Assembly (NCBI RefSeq): GCF_004571065.1
Contig: NZ_SPQN01000007.1
Span: 1 to 64,000, forward strand
From: Geodermatophilus sp. DF01-2
GTDB taxonomy: Bacteria; Actinomycetota; Actinomycetes; Mycobacteriales; Geodermatophilaceae
Direction of reading: 5' to 3'
Length of the DNA: 64,000 nt
The position numbers and the translations under genes are program-made. The notes beneath the pieces were generated by a model that worked only from the letters and a program-made list of their open reading frames with translations, did no database searches and was not told where the DNA came from. Shown piece by piece: positions 36,024-46,306 of this stretch (within the stretch, counting starts at the first letter, position 1; the number at the start of each line of letters is the position of its first letter).

Positions 36024-37234
36024 CATCCCAGAATGCGACGCAGCAACTGGACACGTCCCATCTGGGCGAGGCGCTGGGCACCGACTTCTTCTCGGTCAGG
36101 GAGCAGTTCACCGAGGAGCAGTGGGAGAAGTTCATCGCCGTGCGCCGCTTCGTCGACCGGGAGGTGCTGCCGGTCGCCGGGGACTACTGGGAGCGGGCCG
36201 AGGTCCCGTGGCCGCTGATCCGCCGGCTGCCCGAGCTCGGCATCGTCGGTGAGAGCATCAAGGGCTACGGGTCGGCGGAGATGAGCCCGATGGCCGCCGG
36301 GCTGGTGCACATGGAGCTGCACCGCGGCGACGGCAGCCTCGGCACCTTCCTCGGCGTGCACGCCGGCCTGGCGATGCAGTCGATCGACATGTGCGGCTCG
36401 GAGGAGCAGAAGGCCCGCTGGCTGCCGCCCATGTCGACCCTCGACAAGATCGGCGCCTTCGCGCTCACCGAACCGCAGCACGGCTCGGACTCCGTCGCGC
36501 TGGAGACGACGGCCCGCCGGGAGGGCGACACCTGGGTGCTGGACGGCGCCAAGCGCTGGATCGGCAACGGCACCCTGGCCGACCTCGTGGTCGTCTGGGC
36601 GCGGGACGTCGCCGACGGCCAGGTCAAGGGCTTCGTCGTCGAGACGCCGGCCGACGGCTACGAGGCGTCGGTGATCACCGGGAAGGTGTCGCTGCGCGCG
36701 GTCTGGCAGGCCGACATCGAGCTGCACGGCGTCCGGGTGCCCGAGGAGAACCGGCTGCAGGAGGCGCACGGGTTCGCCGACACCGGCCGGGTGCTGGCCA
36801 CCACCCGCAGCGCCTGCGCGTGGATGGCGCTAGGGCACGCCACGGCCGGGTACGAGACCGCCCTGGCCTACGCCCGCGAGCGCCGGCAGTTCGGCAAACC
36901 GCTGGTGAGCTTCCAGATCGTGCAGGAACGGCTGGTGCGGATGCTGGCCGCACTGACCGGGATGCAGCTGTACTGCATGCAGATCGGGCGCCTGGCCGAG
37001 GCCGGGCGGCTGTCCCCCACGGTCGCCGGGCTGGCCAAGATGCACAACACCCGGACCGCTCGCGAAATCCTCGCCGAGGCCCGCGACCTGCTGGGCGGCA
37101 ACGGGATCCTGCTGCAGAACCACGTCATCCGGCACATGGCCGACATCGAGGCCATCCACACCTTCGAGGGGACGGAGACGGTGCAGACCCTGATCGTCGG
37201 CCGAGACATCACCGGGGTCAGCGCCTTCACCTGA
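36020..37234 (+). CDS. Acyl-CoA dehydrogenase (glutaryl-CoA dehydrogenase-like)
   Basis: 404 aa FAD enzyme. The FAD/substrate motif is [18 protein letters not shown], with [20 protein letters not shown] following. The catalytic base is Glu383 in [11 protein letters not shown], at the late position typical of the glutaryl-CoA dehydrogenase branch, and the ending [10 protein letters not shown] supports this branch. It oxidises an acyl-CoA produced by the ligase upstream, to which it is coupled. Exact chain length is unknown. Confidence 0.92.
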   Translation: MTSQNATQQLDTSHLGEALGTDFFSVREQFTEEQWEKFIAVRRFVDREVLPVAGDYWERAEVPWPLIRRLPELGIVGESIKGYGSAEMSPMAAGLVHMELHRGDGSLGTFLGVHAGLAMQSIDMCGSEEQKARWLPPMSTLDKIGAFALTEPQHGSDSVALETTARREGDTWVLDGAKRWIGNGTLADLVVVWARDVADGQVKGFVVETPADGYEASVITGKVSLRAVWQADIELHGVRVPEENRLQEAHGFADTGRVLATTRSACAWMALGHATAGYETALAYARERRQFGKPLVSFQIVQERLVRMLAALTGMQLYCMQIGRLAEAGRLSPTVAGLAKMHNTRTAREILAEARDLLGGNGILLQNHVIRHMADIEAIHTFEGTETVQTLIVGRDITGVSAFT

Positions 37235-37300
37235 GAAAGGACCCCGTCCTCCCCAGCCCTCGCACGCTCGGGCCGGGATCCGGGACGGGGCCGCCCCCAC
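37235..37300. repeat. Intergenic repeat with hairpin potential
   Basis: Starts 2 nt after the dehydrogenase stop: GGACCCCGTCCTCCCC, then CCTCGCACGCTCGGGCCGGG and GGGACGGGGCCG. CCCCGTCC and GGACGGGG are inverted, so the RNA can fold. It belongs to the family seen at 1528, 45063, 46098, 55950, 56590, 59758 and 63760. Confidence 0.8.
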
Positions 37301-37318
37301 CCGAGCCGAGGGAGACCC

Positions 37319-37705
37319 ATGGCCGACCCGAGCCCGCCGCTGTGGCGGCAGGCCTTCGACGCCGTCGAGCGGCGCGTGACCCCGCACGCCGAGGAGTTCG
37401 TCCGCACCGAGACCTTCGCCGTCGGTGCCGCCCTGACCAGCCGGGTGGTCACGCTGGCCCGCCACTCCGCCCGCGGCCTGACCACCCGGGCCTGGCACCT
37501 GCTCAACCTGCCGGCCGGGACCGACGTCAGCCGGTTGCGGGCGCAGGTCGGCGCGCTGGACCGCGAGGTCCGCCGGCTGACCCTTCAGCTGGAGACCGAG
37601 AGACGACGTAGCACCGAGGAGAACGATGCCGCCCATCCCGAGCCCGCAGACGGTCCTCGACCGCGTCCGGCGCGACGTCGAACGCAACGCCCTGCGCGCC
37701 CGTAA
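37319..37705 (+). CDS. Small coiled-coil protein before PHA synthase (phasin/PhaE-like)
   Basis: 128 aa. The N-terminal helix (LWRQAFDAVERRVTPHAEEF) is followed by a heptad-rich stretch VSRLRAQVGALDREVRRLTL (coiled coil) and a basic Pro/Arg-rich tail. ATG 37319 has GAGGGAGA 6 nt upstream. Its last 80 nt overlap phaC in another frame, an unusually long overlap. By position and coiled coil it may be a granule-associated or synthase partner protein, but there is no clear PhaE signature. Confidence 0.65.
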   Translation: MADPSPPLWRQAFDAVERRVTPHAEEFVRTETFAVGAALTSRVVTLARHSARGLTTRAWHLLNLPAGTDVSRLRAQVGALDREVRRLTLQLETERRRSTEENDAAHPEPADGPRPRPARRRTQRPARP

Positions 37706-38747
37706 CGGCCTGAAGCTGGTCAGCGGCGTCGACCGGCCGAACGTCGGCCAGACGCCCAAGGACGTCGTCTGGCGACGGGGGCGTACCCAGCTATGGCACT
37801 ACCGCAACGACCCCGACACCTACGGCGGGGTGCGGTACTCACCGCCGTTGCTCATCGTGTTCAGCCTGGTCAGCCGCAGCTACATCCTCGACCTGACGCC
37901 GGGCAACAGCTTCGTGGAGCAGCTGCTCGAAGCCGGGTTCGACGTGTACATGCTGGACTGGGGCGAGCCCGACGAGCGGGACGCGGCCAACACGCTCGAG
38001 GACTACGTCGACGACTACATCCCCGCCGGCGTGCAGCGGGTGCTGGAGATCTCCGGCGCCGACGAGGTCAACCTGTTCGGCTACTGCTTCGGCGGTGACC
38101 TCTCCCTGCTCTACGCCTCGCACCACCCCGACGCGCCGATGCGCAGCCTCACCGTGCTGGCCACCCCGGTGGACTTCCGGCACATGGGTCCACTGGCCGA
38201 CCTGTTCCGGGTCGGCGGGCTGGACGTCGCCTCGGTGCTCGACGCCGACGGCAACGTGCCGCCGCGGGTCGTCGTCCAGGGGTTCCGCGCGCTGACCCCC
38301 ACCGCGGAGGTGACCCGCTACGTGACGCTGTGGGAACGCCTCTGGAACGACGAGTACGTCGCCGGCTACCAGGCGATGACCGGCTGGGCGGACGACCACG
38401 TGCCCTTCCCCGGGGCCGCTGCGGAGGAGACGGTGCGGATGCTGGTGCGCGACAACGGGATGGTCACCGACCGGCTGACGGTGGGCGGCGACCGCGTGCA
38501 CCTGTCCGACATCCGGGTGCCGTTCCTCACCGTGCGGGCCGACCGCGACCACATCGTCCCGCCCGACGCGACCGCGCCGCTGATCGACCTGGTCGGCTCG
38601 CCGGACAAGCACGAGCTGCGGCTGCCGGCCGGGCACATGGGCCTGGTGGTCGGCCGGACGGCGGCCCGCACGACGGTGCCGACGATCATCGACTTCATCC
38701 GCCGCCGCAGCGATCCGCTGGGCGCCGACGCCGCCGAGGAGGCCTGA
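37626..38747 (+). CDS. phaC: Polyhydroxyalkanoate synthase
   Basis: 373 aa, similar in length to class III/IV PhaC. The lipase-like box has cysteine in place of serine, NLFGYCFGGDLS, with nucleophile C154. The catalytic Asp lies in TVRADRDHIVPP (D306 or D308) and the His is H337 in PAGHMGLVVG. It polymerises 3-hydroxyacyl-CoA. Strong GAGGAG ribosome site. The preceding SDR, acyl-CoA ligase and dehydrogenase could supply hydroxyacyl-CoA. No phaA or phaB is next to it in this window. Confidence 0.92.
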   Translation: MPPIPSPQTVLDRVRRDVERNALRARNGLKLVSGVDRPNVGQTPKDVVWRRGRTQLWHYRNDPDTYGGVRYSPPLLIVFSLVSRSYILDLTPGNSFVEQLLEAGFDVYMLDWGEPDERDAANTLEDYVDDYIPAGVQRVLEISGADEVNLFGYCFGGDLSLLYASHHPDAPMRSLTVLATPVDFRHMGPLADLFRVGGLDVASVLDADGNVPPRVVVQGFRALTPTAEVTRYVTLWERLWNDEYVAGYQAMTGWADDHVPFPGAAAEETVRMLVRDNGMVTDRLTVGGDRVHLSDIRVPFLTVRADRDHIVPPDATAPLIDLVGSPDKHELRLPAGHMGLVVGRTAARTTVPTIIDFIRRRSDPLGADAAEEA

Positions 38748-38748
38748 G

Positions 38749-39297
38749 ATGGCCGATGTCGTCGAACTGACCGACGCCCACTGCGACGCACTGCTGCGCT
38801 TCTTCGGCGACCTCCCCGAGGGCGACCGCACCTTCATCCGGGAGGACGTCACCGACCCCGACGTGGTGCGTGGCTGGGCCGCCGATGGCACGTCCGGCAC
38901 CCGCCGCTGGGTGGCGCTCGACGGGGACGGCGCGGTCACCGGGTACGTCGCCGTCCTCCGGCTGCCCGGCTGGTCGGACCACGTGGGCGAGGTGCGGCTG
39001 GTCGTGTCCCCCGCCGGCCGCGGCTCCGGGCTGGGCGGGGAGCTGGCGCGGCACGCGATGGTGCAGGCACTGGAGGGGGGCCTGACCAAGCTGGTCGTCG
39101 AGGTCGTCGCCGAGCAGGGCGCTGCGCTGGCACTGTTCACCGGCCTCGGCTTCACCGGCGAGGCACTGCTGGTGGACCACATCCGTGATCGGGACGGCGA
39201 GCTGCGCGACCTCATGGTGCTGGCCCACCGCGTCGGCGAGACCTGGGCCGGCATGAGCGCGGTCGGGCTCGACGAGGCGCTCGGGGACTCCTCCTGA
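38749..39297 (+). CDS. GNAT acetyltransferase
   Basis: 182 aa. GNAT core strand GEVRLVVSPAGRGSGLGGEL, with the acetyl-CoA loop RGSGLGG, then FTGLGFTGEALL. The acceptor is unknown. It starts 1 nt after the phaC stop, so it is in the same operon and might act on the PHA machinery. No catalytic base can be named with confidence. Confidence 0.88.
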   Translation: MADVVELTDAHCDALLRFFGDLPEGDRTFIREDVTDPDVVRGWAADGTSGTRRWVALDGDGAVTGYVAVLRLPGWSDHVGEVRLVVSPAGRGSGLGGELARHAMVQALEGGLTKLVVEVVAEQGAALALFTGLGFTGEALLVDHIRDRDGELRDLMVLAHRVGETWAGMSAVGLDEALGDSS

Positions 39298-39359
39298 CCG
39301 CGCCGCCACCGCGGCGGCCGGAGCCGATGAGTTCGGCTCGCTCATCCAGTCCCCACGGC

Positions 39360-39767
39360 ATGAGTGAGTCCGAACGAACGCCCACGACCATCTCGAACAT
39401 CGGCGTGGCCATGTTCACGGTTGCCGACCAGGACGCGGCGCTCGCCTTCTACACCGGGAAGCTCGGCTTCGAGGTGCGTGGCGACACCCGCTTCGGCGAG
39501 CACGACGAGATGCGCTGGCTGGAAGTGGCCCCGCCCGGTTCGCGGGCGCGGCTGGCGCTCAACCCCCCGATGGGCGGCCGGCCCGGTGGCGGCTCGATCG
39601 GTGTCGAGACGCCGGACGTCCTGGGCGAGCACGCGCGCCTCCGTGCCATCGGCGGCATCGACCTCGACCCCGAACCGATGCGGACCCCGGGCGCCCCGCT
39701 GATGTTCATGCTGCGCGACCCGGACGGCAACCACGTCGTCGTTGTCGAGGAGCCACCCGCCTCGTAG
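39360..39767 (+). CDS. VOC-family (glyoxalase-like) protein
   Basis: 135 aa, two beta-alpha-beta-beta-beta units. NIGVAMFTVADQDAALAFYT and KLGFEVRGDTRFGE form the first, and PLMFMLRDPDGNHVVVVEEP the second. Members bind a metal and isomerise, cleave or sequester small molecules. Here no obvious metal His begins the first unit (NIGVAMF has no His), so it may be a binding protein. ATG 39360. Confidence 0.87.
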   Translation: MSESERTPTTISNIGVAMFTVADQDAALAFYTGKLGFEVRGDTRFGEHDEMRWLEVAPPGSRARLALNPPMGGRPGGGSIGVETPDVLGEHARLRAIGGIDLDPEPMRTPGAPLMFMLRDPDGNHVVVVEEPPAS

Positions 39768-39798
39768 TCGCGCCACCGCGGTCGGCCGTCGCCACCGA

Positions 39799-41436
<1,638 letters not shown>

Positions 41437-41561
41437 GGCCCCATCCTCCCCATAACGGAGTTGATCATCGTCTGGCTGCACGACACCACGGGCGACACGC
41501 CGGGAGGACGTGCACACGGACGATGGTCAACGGGCATCCGGCGGGGCCGGCCGTCTCATCA

Positions 41562-42668
41562 TCAGCCCGCCGCGTCCTCCCCGTCGTCCTCCTCGAGGAC
41601 GTCGTCGGCCATCTCGTCGAGCATGGTCTCCAGCGCGAGGTCGGCCTCGCCCGCCGGCCGGCGCCGCACCAGCCAGGGCTGCAGGTCGTCGTAGCCGCGC
41701 ACCGAGACCCGGCGCAGCGGCCGCACCCGGTAGCGCGGCAGCCCGCGCAGCCGGCGGACCAGGTCGCGGTCGACCAGCAGGGTCCCCGGGCGGGCGATCG
41801 AGGTGAGCCGGCTGGCCAGGTTCACCACCGGTGAGTACACGTCGCCGAGGTGGGTGAGCACCGTGCCGTAGGCGGCGCCGACCCGGAGCGGCGGGCGGTC
41901 CTCGGCCTGCCAGGCCTCGGGCAGCTCCAGCCCGATCTCGACGGCGTCGATCGCGGAGGCGGCGGTGTAGAGGATGCCGTCCCCGACCGTCTTGACCACC
42001 CGGCCGTGGTGGCGGGCGATGACTCCGCTGGCGATGCTCTCGAAGTCCTCGACCATCGCGCCGAGCTCCCGCCCGCCCATGCCGCGGCTGCGGGTGGTGT
42101 AGCCGACCAGGTCGGCGAAGCCGACGGCGAGTTCGCGCCGGTCGGCGCTGCCCGCGGGGGTGAGCAGCCGGTCGGCGTTGGCGGCCAGGTGCCGACGCCA
42201 CACGTAGTCCTGCACCTGCCGCAGCAGGGGGAACAACCTGCGGGCGGCGGCCACCGCCTCCTCGGGCCGGACCCCCCGCGGGCCGGCGTCCTCTCCCGCC
42301 CGGGCGAGCGCGTCGGCGAGCAGGTCGGTCTGCCAGTCGGCCAGCCGGGACAGCGACTGGCCCATGGCGCGGGCGATGGAGGCCTCGGTGCCCGGATCGA
42401 CGAAGCCGGAGTCGATCAGCGCCGAGAGCAGCAGCAACGCGCGGACGTCGGCGTCGGTGAAGACGCGGTCGTCGTCGGCGGCGTCGGGGAAGCCGAGTGC
42501 TCGCCAGAGCCGCTTGGTGCGCTCCGGCGGCATGCCGGCCATCGCGGCGACCTGCAGGCGGGTGAACTTCCGCGGGCCGTCCAGGAGCAGGCGCAACAGC
42601 GCCTCGCGGGCGGCGTCGGCGCCCGCGACGGCGGCTGGGTCCCCGGTGTCGTCGGGCAGCGGTGTCAA
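41562..42668 (-). CDS. Adenylate/guanylate cyclase domain protein
   Basis: 368 aa. An N-terminal MerR-like/wHTH regulator region (KFTRLQVAAMAGMPPERTKR; ADVRALLLLSALID) precedes a class III cyclase domain (AVGFADLVGYTTRSRGMGGR; GRVVKTVGDGILYTA; GDVYSPVVNLASRL). The metal Asp in FADLVGY and in TVGDGIL are present. Start is a TTG at 42668 overlapping the USP stop by 4 nt (TTGA), so translation is coupled to the USP gene. A tail rich in Asp/Glu ends the protein. Confidence 0.9.
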   Translation of the reverse strand: MTPLPDDTGDPAAVAGADAAREALLRLLLDGPRKFTRLQVAAMAGMPPERTKRLWRALGFPDAADDDRVFTDADVRALLLLSALIDSGFVDPGTEASIARAMGQSLSRLADWQTDLLADALARAGEDAGPRGVRPEEAVAAARRLFPLLRQVQDYVWRRHLAANADRLLTPAGSADRRELAVGFADLVGYTTRSRGMGGRELGAMVEDFESIASGVIARHHGRVVKTVGDGILYTAASAIDAVEIGLELPEAWQAEDRPPLRVGAAYGTVLTHLGDVYSPVVNLASRLTSIARPGTLLVDRDLVRRLRGLPRYRVRPLRRVSVRGYDDLQPWLVRRRPAGEADLALETMLDEMADDVLEEDDGEDAAG

Positions 42669-43123
42669 CCCGTGGTGTGGACGACCAGCACGTCGACCGA
42701 CGAGCGGCGGGTCACGTCGGCGGGGACCGAGCCGAGCAGCCGCCCCTTGAGGCTGCTGAGCCCGCGGTTGCCGACCACGAGCAGGTCGGCCTGCTCGCGG
42801 GCGACGACGTCGAGCAGCGTCTCGACCGGCGAGCCGACGACGGCGACCTGCGCGACGTCGACGGCGCCGGCGGCGGTCGCCTCCCCGGCCGCGGTGCGCA
42901 CGGCGTCCTCTGCCGGCGCGGACCCGACGACCTGGTGCGCGTCCTCACCGAGGACGTCTCGCGCCCGGCGCACCTCCCGGTCGTCGGCGCGGGACGGCAG
43001 GTAGGCGCAGACGATGACCAACTGGGCGCCGCAGGCCCCCGCGAGAGCCCCGGCACGGCGGACCGCCCGGAGGGAGGACTCCGACCCGTCGGCCCCCACG
43101 ACCACCCTGCGGTAGGCGCTCAC
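42665..43123 (-). CDS. Universal stress protein
   Basis: 152 aa. UspA fold with VVVGADGSESSLRAVRRAGA at the N-terminus and the ATP-binding motif LLVVGNRGLSSLKGRLLGSV (G-2x-G-9x-G(S/T) type). ATP-binding USPs respond to hypoxia and energy stress. The GTG at 43123 has GGAGG 6 nt upstream; a second GTG lies at 43129. It is co-transcribed with the cyclase gene, so the pair may link stress to cyclic nucleotide signalling. Confidence 0.92.
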   Translation of the reverse strand: MSAYRRVVVGADGSESSLRAVRRAGALAGACGAQLVIVCAYLPSRADDREVRRARDVLGEDAHQVVGSAPAEDAVRTAAGEATAAGAVDVAQVAVVGSPVETLLDVVAREQADLLVVGNRGLSSLKGRLLGSVPADVTRRSSVDVLVVHTTG

Positions 43124-43275
43124 GGACACCTCCTCGCTCGCGCTCCGGGCCGCCTCGGACGGTTGCCGCGGCTTCCCCGAGGGCCGGCTCCCCGCCCGAC
43201 CGGGCAACCTACCGAACACGGTGGTCACCGGTGTGCCCGGGGTCACGCTCCGGCAGTCCCGACACGCGGGTGGGG

Positions 43276-44298
43276 ATGCCGGCGGCGCCGGGCCGTGCGC
43301 TTGGATGGACGCGTCGCCCGGCCGACGACGAGGAGAGCGCCATCCAGCCCGGCAGCAGCCCCCACCGCGGCCCCGTACGGGTCGAGGTCCGCGGCCTCAC
43401 CAAGAGCTTCGGCGCCGTCCGCGCCGTCGACGACCTGAGCTTCACCGTCGAGCCCGGCTCCATCACCGGCTTCCTCGGCCCCAACGGGGCCGGCAAGACC
43501 ACCACGCTGCGCATGGCGCTGGGCCTGGAGCGGCCCGACGCGGGCACCGCCACCTTCGACGGCGTCCCCTATCCCGCCCTCCCGGCGCCGGTCCGCACCG
43601 TCGGCGCGGTGCTCGAGACGGCGTTCCACCCGGCGCGGTCGGGGCGCAACCACCTCCGGGTGTACTGCCGGGCCGCCGGCCTGCCGCCCTCCCGCGCCGA
43701 CGAGGTGCTCGCCCAGGTCGGCCTGGCCGAGGCCGGCCGGCGCCGCGCCGGCGGCTATTCACTGGGCATGCGGCAGCGGCTGGCCCTGGCCACCGCGCTG
43801 CTCGGCGACCCGGCGGTGCTCGTCCTCGACGAGCCGGCCAACGGGCTGGACCCCGAGGGCATCCACTGGCTGCGCGGATTCCTCCGTCACCTCGCGCACG
43901 ACCAGGGCCGCACCGTGCTGGTCTCCAGCCACCTGCTCGCCGAGATGGAGCAGACCGCCGACCGCGTGGTGATCGTCGGGGCCGGGCAGCTGGTCCGCGA
44001 GGGATCGCTGGCCGAGCTGCGCTCCGGCGCGCAGGGCAGCGGGGCGGTCCTCGCCCGCAGCCCGGAGGCCGGCCGGCTGGCCGAGGTCCTCGGTGCGGCC
44101 GGGTTCACGCTCGTGCCGCCGGACGACGACCTGGTCACCGTGACCGGGACGACGCCGGCCGCGGTGGGTGCGCAGGCCTTCCGGGCCGGGGTGGAGCTCC
44201 ACGAGCTGCGCGCGGAGACCAGCGGCCTCGAGGAGCTGTACTTCCGGCTCACCGCCGGCCAGGAGCAGTACGCCGCGCCTCAGGGAGGCGCCCGGTGA
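43276..44298 (+). CDS. ABC transporter ATP-binding protein (ABC-2 type)
   Basis: About 340 aa from ATG 43276. Walker A GPNGAGKTTTLR, signature YSLGMRQRLALATALLG, Walker B LVLDEPANGLDPEG and a C-terminal extension of the DrrA/CcmA type. The start is uncertain: ATG 43276 lacks a ribosome site, whereas GAGGAG at 43330-43335 lies 6 nt before an ATC codon (43342), right where the conserved domain begins. A near-cognate ATC start or a base change from ATG is possible. It overlaps the permease gene by 4 nt. Confidence 0.9.
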   Translation: MPAAPGRALGWTRRPADDEESAIQPGSSPHRGPVRVEVRGLTKSFGAVRAVDDLSFTVEPGSITGFLGPNGAGKTTTLRMALGLERPDAGTATFDGVPYPALPAPVRTVGAVLETAFHPARSGRNHLRVYCRAAGLPPSRADEVLAQVGLAEAGRRRAGGYSLGMRQRLALATALLGDPAVLVLDEPANGLDPEGIHWLRGFLRHLAHDQGRTVLVSSHLLAEMEQTADRVVIVGAGQLVREGSLAELRSGAQGSGAVLARSPEAGRLAEVLGAAGFTLVPPDDDLVTVTGTTPAAVGAQAFRAGVELHELRAETSGLEELYFRLTAGQEQYAAPQGGAR

Positions 44299-45062
44299 CC
44301 GCGCTCGTCCGCGCCGAGTGGACCAAGCTGTTCACGACCCGGGTGTGGATCGGGCTGCTGGCCGGCGCCTGCCTCCTGGCCGGTGGCTCCGCCGCCCTGG
44401 TCACCGGGCTGGCGGGCCAGCCCGGCGGCCCGCCTCCGGTGGGGACGGCGCAGTTCGAGCAGCTGGCCCTGGCGGTCGCGTCGAACGCCGCCGTCCTCTC
44501 GCTGATCCTCGGGATCATCGGGATGACCCAGGAGTACCGGCACCGCACCGCGACGCCGACCTTCCTCACCACACCCCGCCGCGGCCGCGTCGTGGTGGCG
44601 AAGCTGCTGGCGTACGGGCTCGCCGGGGTTCCGTTCGCCCTGCTGGTGACGGCGGTGACCGCGACCGTGGTCACCGTCTACGCGGGCGCGCGCGGCGCGG
44701 CGCCGTCCCTGACCGGCGACAACCTGCAGGTTCTCGTCTTCGCCGGGCTGGCGATCGTCGTCTACACGGTCATCGGCGTGGGCCTGGGTGCGCTGATGCG
44801 CAACCAGGTCGGGGCCATCGTCGGCGCGCTGGTCTACCTGTACGTCGTCGAGCCGTTGCTGAGTTCCTTCCAGGCCACCGTCGACGTCTTCAGGTGGTTG
44901 CCCGGTGGTGCACTGCGCGCGTTGACCACCACAGCCGGGGGGCCGCCGGGGGTCACGCTGGACCTGCTGGAACGCTGGCAGGGCGGCCTGCTGCTGCTCG
45001 GCTACGGTCTGGTGGCGGCCGTGCTCGGCACCCTGCTCGCCGTCCGCCGCGACGTCGTCTGA
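44295..45062 (+). CDS. ABC-2 type permease
   Basis: 255 aa, about six spans ([112 protein letters not shown]). The N-terminal VRAEWTKLFTTR is typical of these permeases. GTG 44295 overlaps the ATPase stop (GTGA). Substrate unknown. Confidence 0.9.
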   Translation: MTALVRAEWTKLFTTRVWIGLLAGACLLAGGSAALVTGLAGQPGGPPPVGTAQFEQLALAVASNAAVLSLILGIIGMTQEYRHRTATPTFLTTPRRGRVVVAKLLAYGLAGVPFALLVTAVTATVVTVYAGARGAAPSLTGDNLQVLVFAGLAIVVYTVIGVGLGALMRNQVGAIVGALVYLYVVEPLLSSFQATVDVFRWLPGGALRALTTTAGGPPGVTLDLLERWQGGLLLLGYGLVAAVLGTLLAVRRDVV

Positions 45063-45215
45063 ACGAGGACCCCCTGCCCCCCACTCATCGGCCCCCTCCC
45101 GGGCACCGCCGACGGCCCCGTCCAGAGGCTCATCCCGAGCTTGCGAGGGATTCATCCCGAGCTTGCGAGGGATGAGGAGGACGGGGTCCTTCGACGGTGG
45201 GGAGGAGGGGGTCCT
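45063..45215. repeat. Intergenic repeat cluster with a 22-bp tandem duplication
   Basis: GAGGACCCCCTGCCCCCC starts right after the permease stop. A 22-bp unit (CATCCCGAGCTTGCGAGGGA plus TT/TG) occurs at 45131-45152 and 45153-45174. Then GAGGACGGGGTCC and GGGGAGGAGGGGGTCC face the other way. The whole stretch 45063-45287 has no gene. Confidence 0.8.
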
Positions 45216-45287
45216 GCCACCTGCAGGGGGCCGAGCAGAACCTGACCGCACGGAGCACTGTCTTCCCGACCGGAACGGGGATTCCCC

Positions 45288-46097
45288 ATGACCACGCGCA
45301 TGACCGCACAGCGGCTGGGCCACCTGATCGCCGACGGCGACACCGAAGCCGTCCGCACTGCCGTCCAGGACTCGCCGCGGCTGCTCTCCACCACGGTGGA
45401 GCGCGACGGCCAGGGCGGCTGGACGCCGCTGCACCTGGCGGTGGCCGAGCGGCGCGCCGAGATCGTGCGGCTGCTCGTCGCGGCCGGCGCCGACCTCTCC
45501 GTCCCGACCGAGCACCGGCGGACGCCGCTGCACACCGCTCTGGTCTCCGCGCCCGAGCTGGTCCCGCTGCTGCGGGAGCTGGGTGCGCCGGTGGACGCCG
45601 CGAGCGCGGCCTACCTCGACGACGTCGACCGGCTCGGCGCCGAGCTGGACGGCGGCGCGCCCCTGACCGACCCGGTGACCGGGGTGCACCTGCTGACCCT
45701 GGCCGCGGCCGGTGGCGCAGCCGGCAGCGCCCGGGCGCTGCTGGACCGGGGCGCCGACGCCGACGGCGGGGCACTGCACGCCGCCGCGGCCGGCGGCCGG
45801 CTGGAGCTGGTCCGCCTGCTCCTGGCCGCGGGCGCCGACGTCAACCGCCGGGAGCCGGACACCGGCCGCTCTCCCCTGCACGCCGCCGTGTCCGCCGACG
45901 GTGGGCCCGACGCGCCCGAGGTGGTACGCGAGCTGCTCGACGCGGGAGCCGACGTCAACGCCACCACGGCCGACGGCGCCAGCGCCCTCGACATCAGCCG
46001 GGTCGCCGCGGCCCGCAGCCGCCGGGACGACACAGGTCGGGCGACCACGCACGACGCCCTTGCCGACCTGCTCGTGGCCCGCGGCGCCACGGATTGA
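45288..46097 (+). CDS. Ankyrin-repeat protein
   Basis: 269 aa. Ankyrin repeats are clear: GWTPLHLAVAERRAEIVRLL, VAAGADLSV, TPLHTALVSAPELVPLLREL, GGALHAAAAGGRLELVRLLL, AAGADVNRREP and SPLHAAVSADGG. Six or so units, with no signal or membrane span, so a cytoplasmic protein-interaction module. Preceded and followed by intergenic repeats. The partner is not evident from neighbours. Confidence 0.9.
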   Translation: MTTRMTAQRLGHLIADGDTEAVRTAVQDSPRLLSTTVERDGQGGWTPLHLAVAERRAEIVRLLVAAGADLSVPTEHRRTPLHTALVSAPELVPLLRELGAPVDAASAAYLDDVDRLGAELDGGAPLTDPVTGVHLLTLAAAGGAAGSARALLDRGADADGGALHAAAAGGRLELVRLLLAAGADVNRREPDTGRSPLHAAVSADGGPDAPEVVRELLDAGADVNATTADGASALDISRVAAARSRRDDTGRATTHDALADLLVARGATD

Positions 46098-46230
46098 GCG
46101 AGGACCCCGTCCTCCCCGCCCCCTGGGTCCCGCAGACTCCGGGTGCGAATCGGCCCCGTCCAGGGGCCCTCCTGCAGGGTTCCGCCGCGAGCTCGCGAGT
46201 GGCGGGGGGCAGGTGGGTCCTTCAGCCGGT
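46098..46230. repeat. Intergenic repeat after the ankyrin gene
   Basis: GAGGACCCCGTCCTCCCC starts 3 nt after the ankyrin stop; an inverted CCCCGTCCAGGGGCCCTCCT and GAGCTCGCGAG segment follow. A likely kgd promoter -10 (TAGACT, 46249-46254) lies just after. Confidence 0.75.
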
Positions 46231-46306
46231 CCGCCTGCAGGTGCGGGCGTAGACTCCATCCCCGGTCCAGAGACGTGCACCGACGACGAAGAAGGCACTC
46301 GACCCC

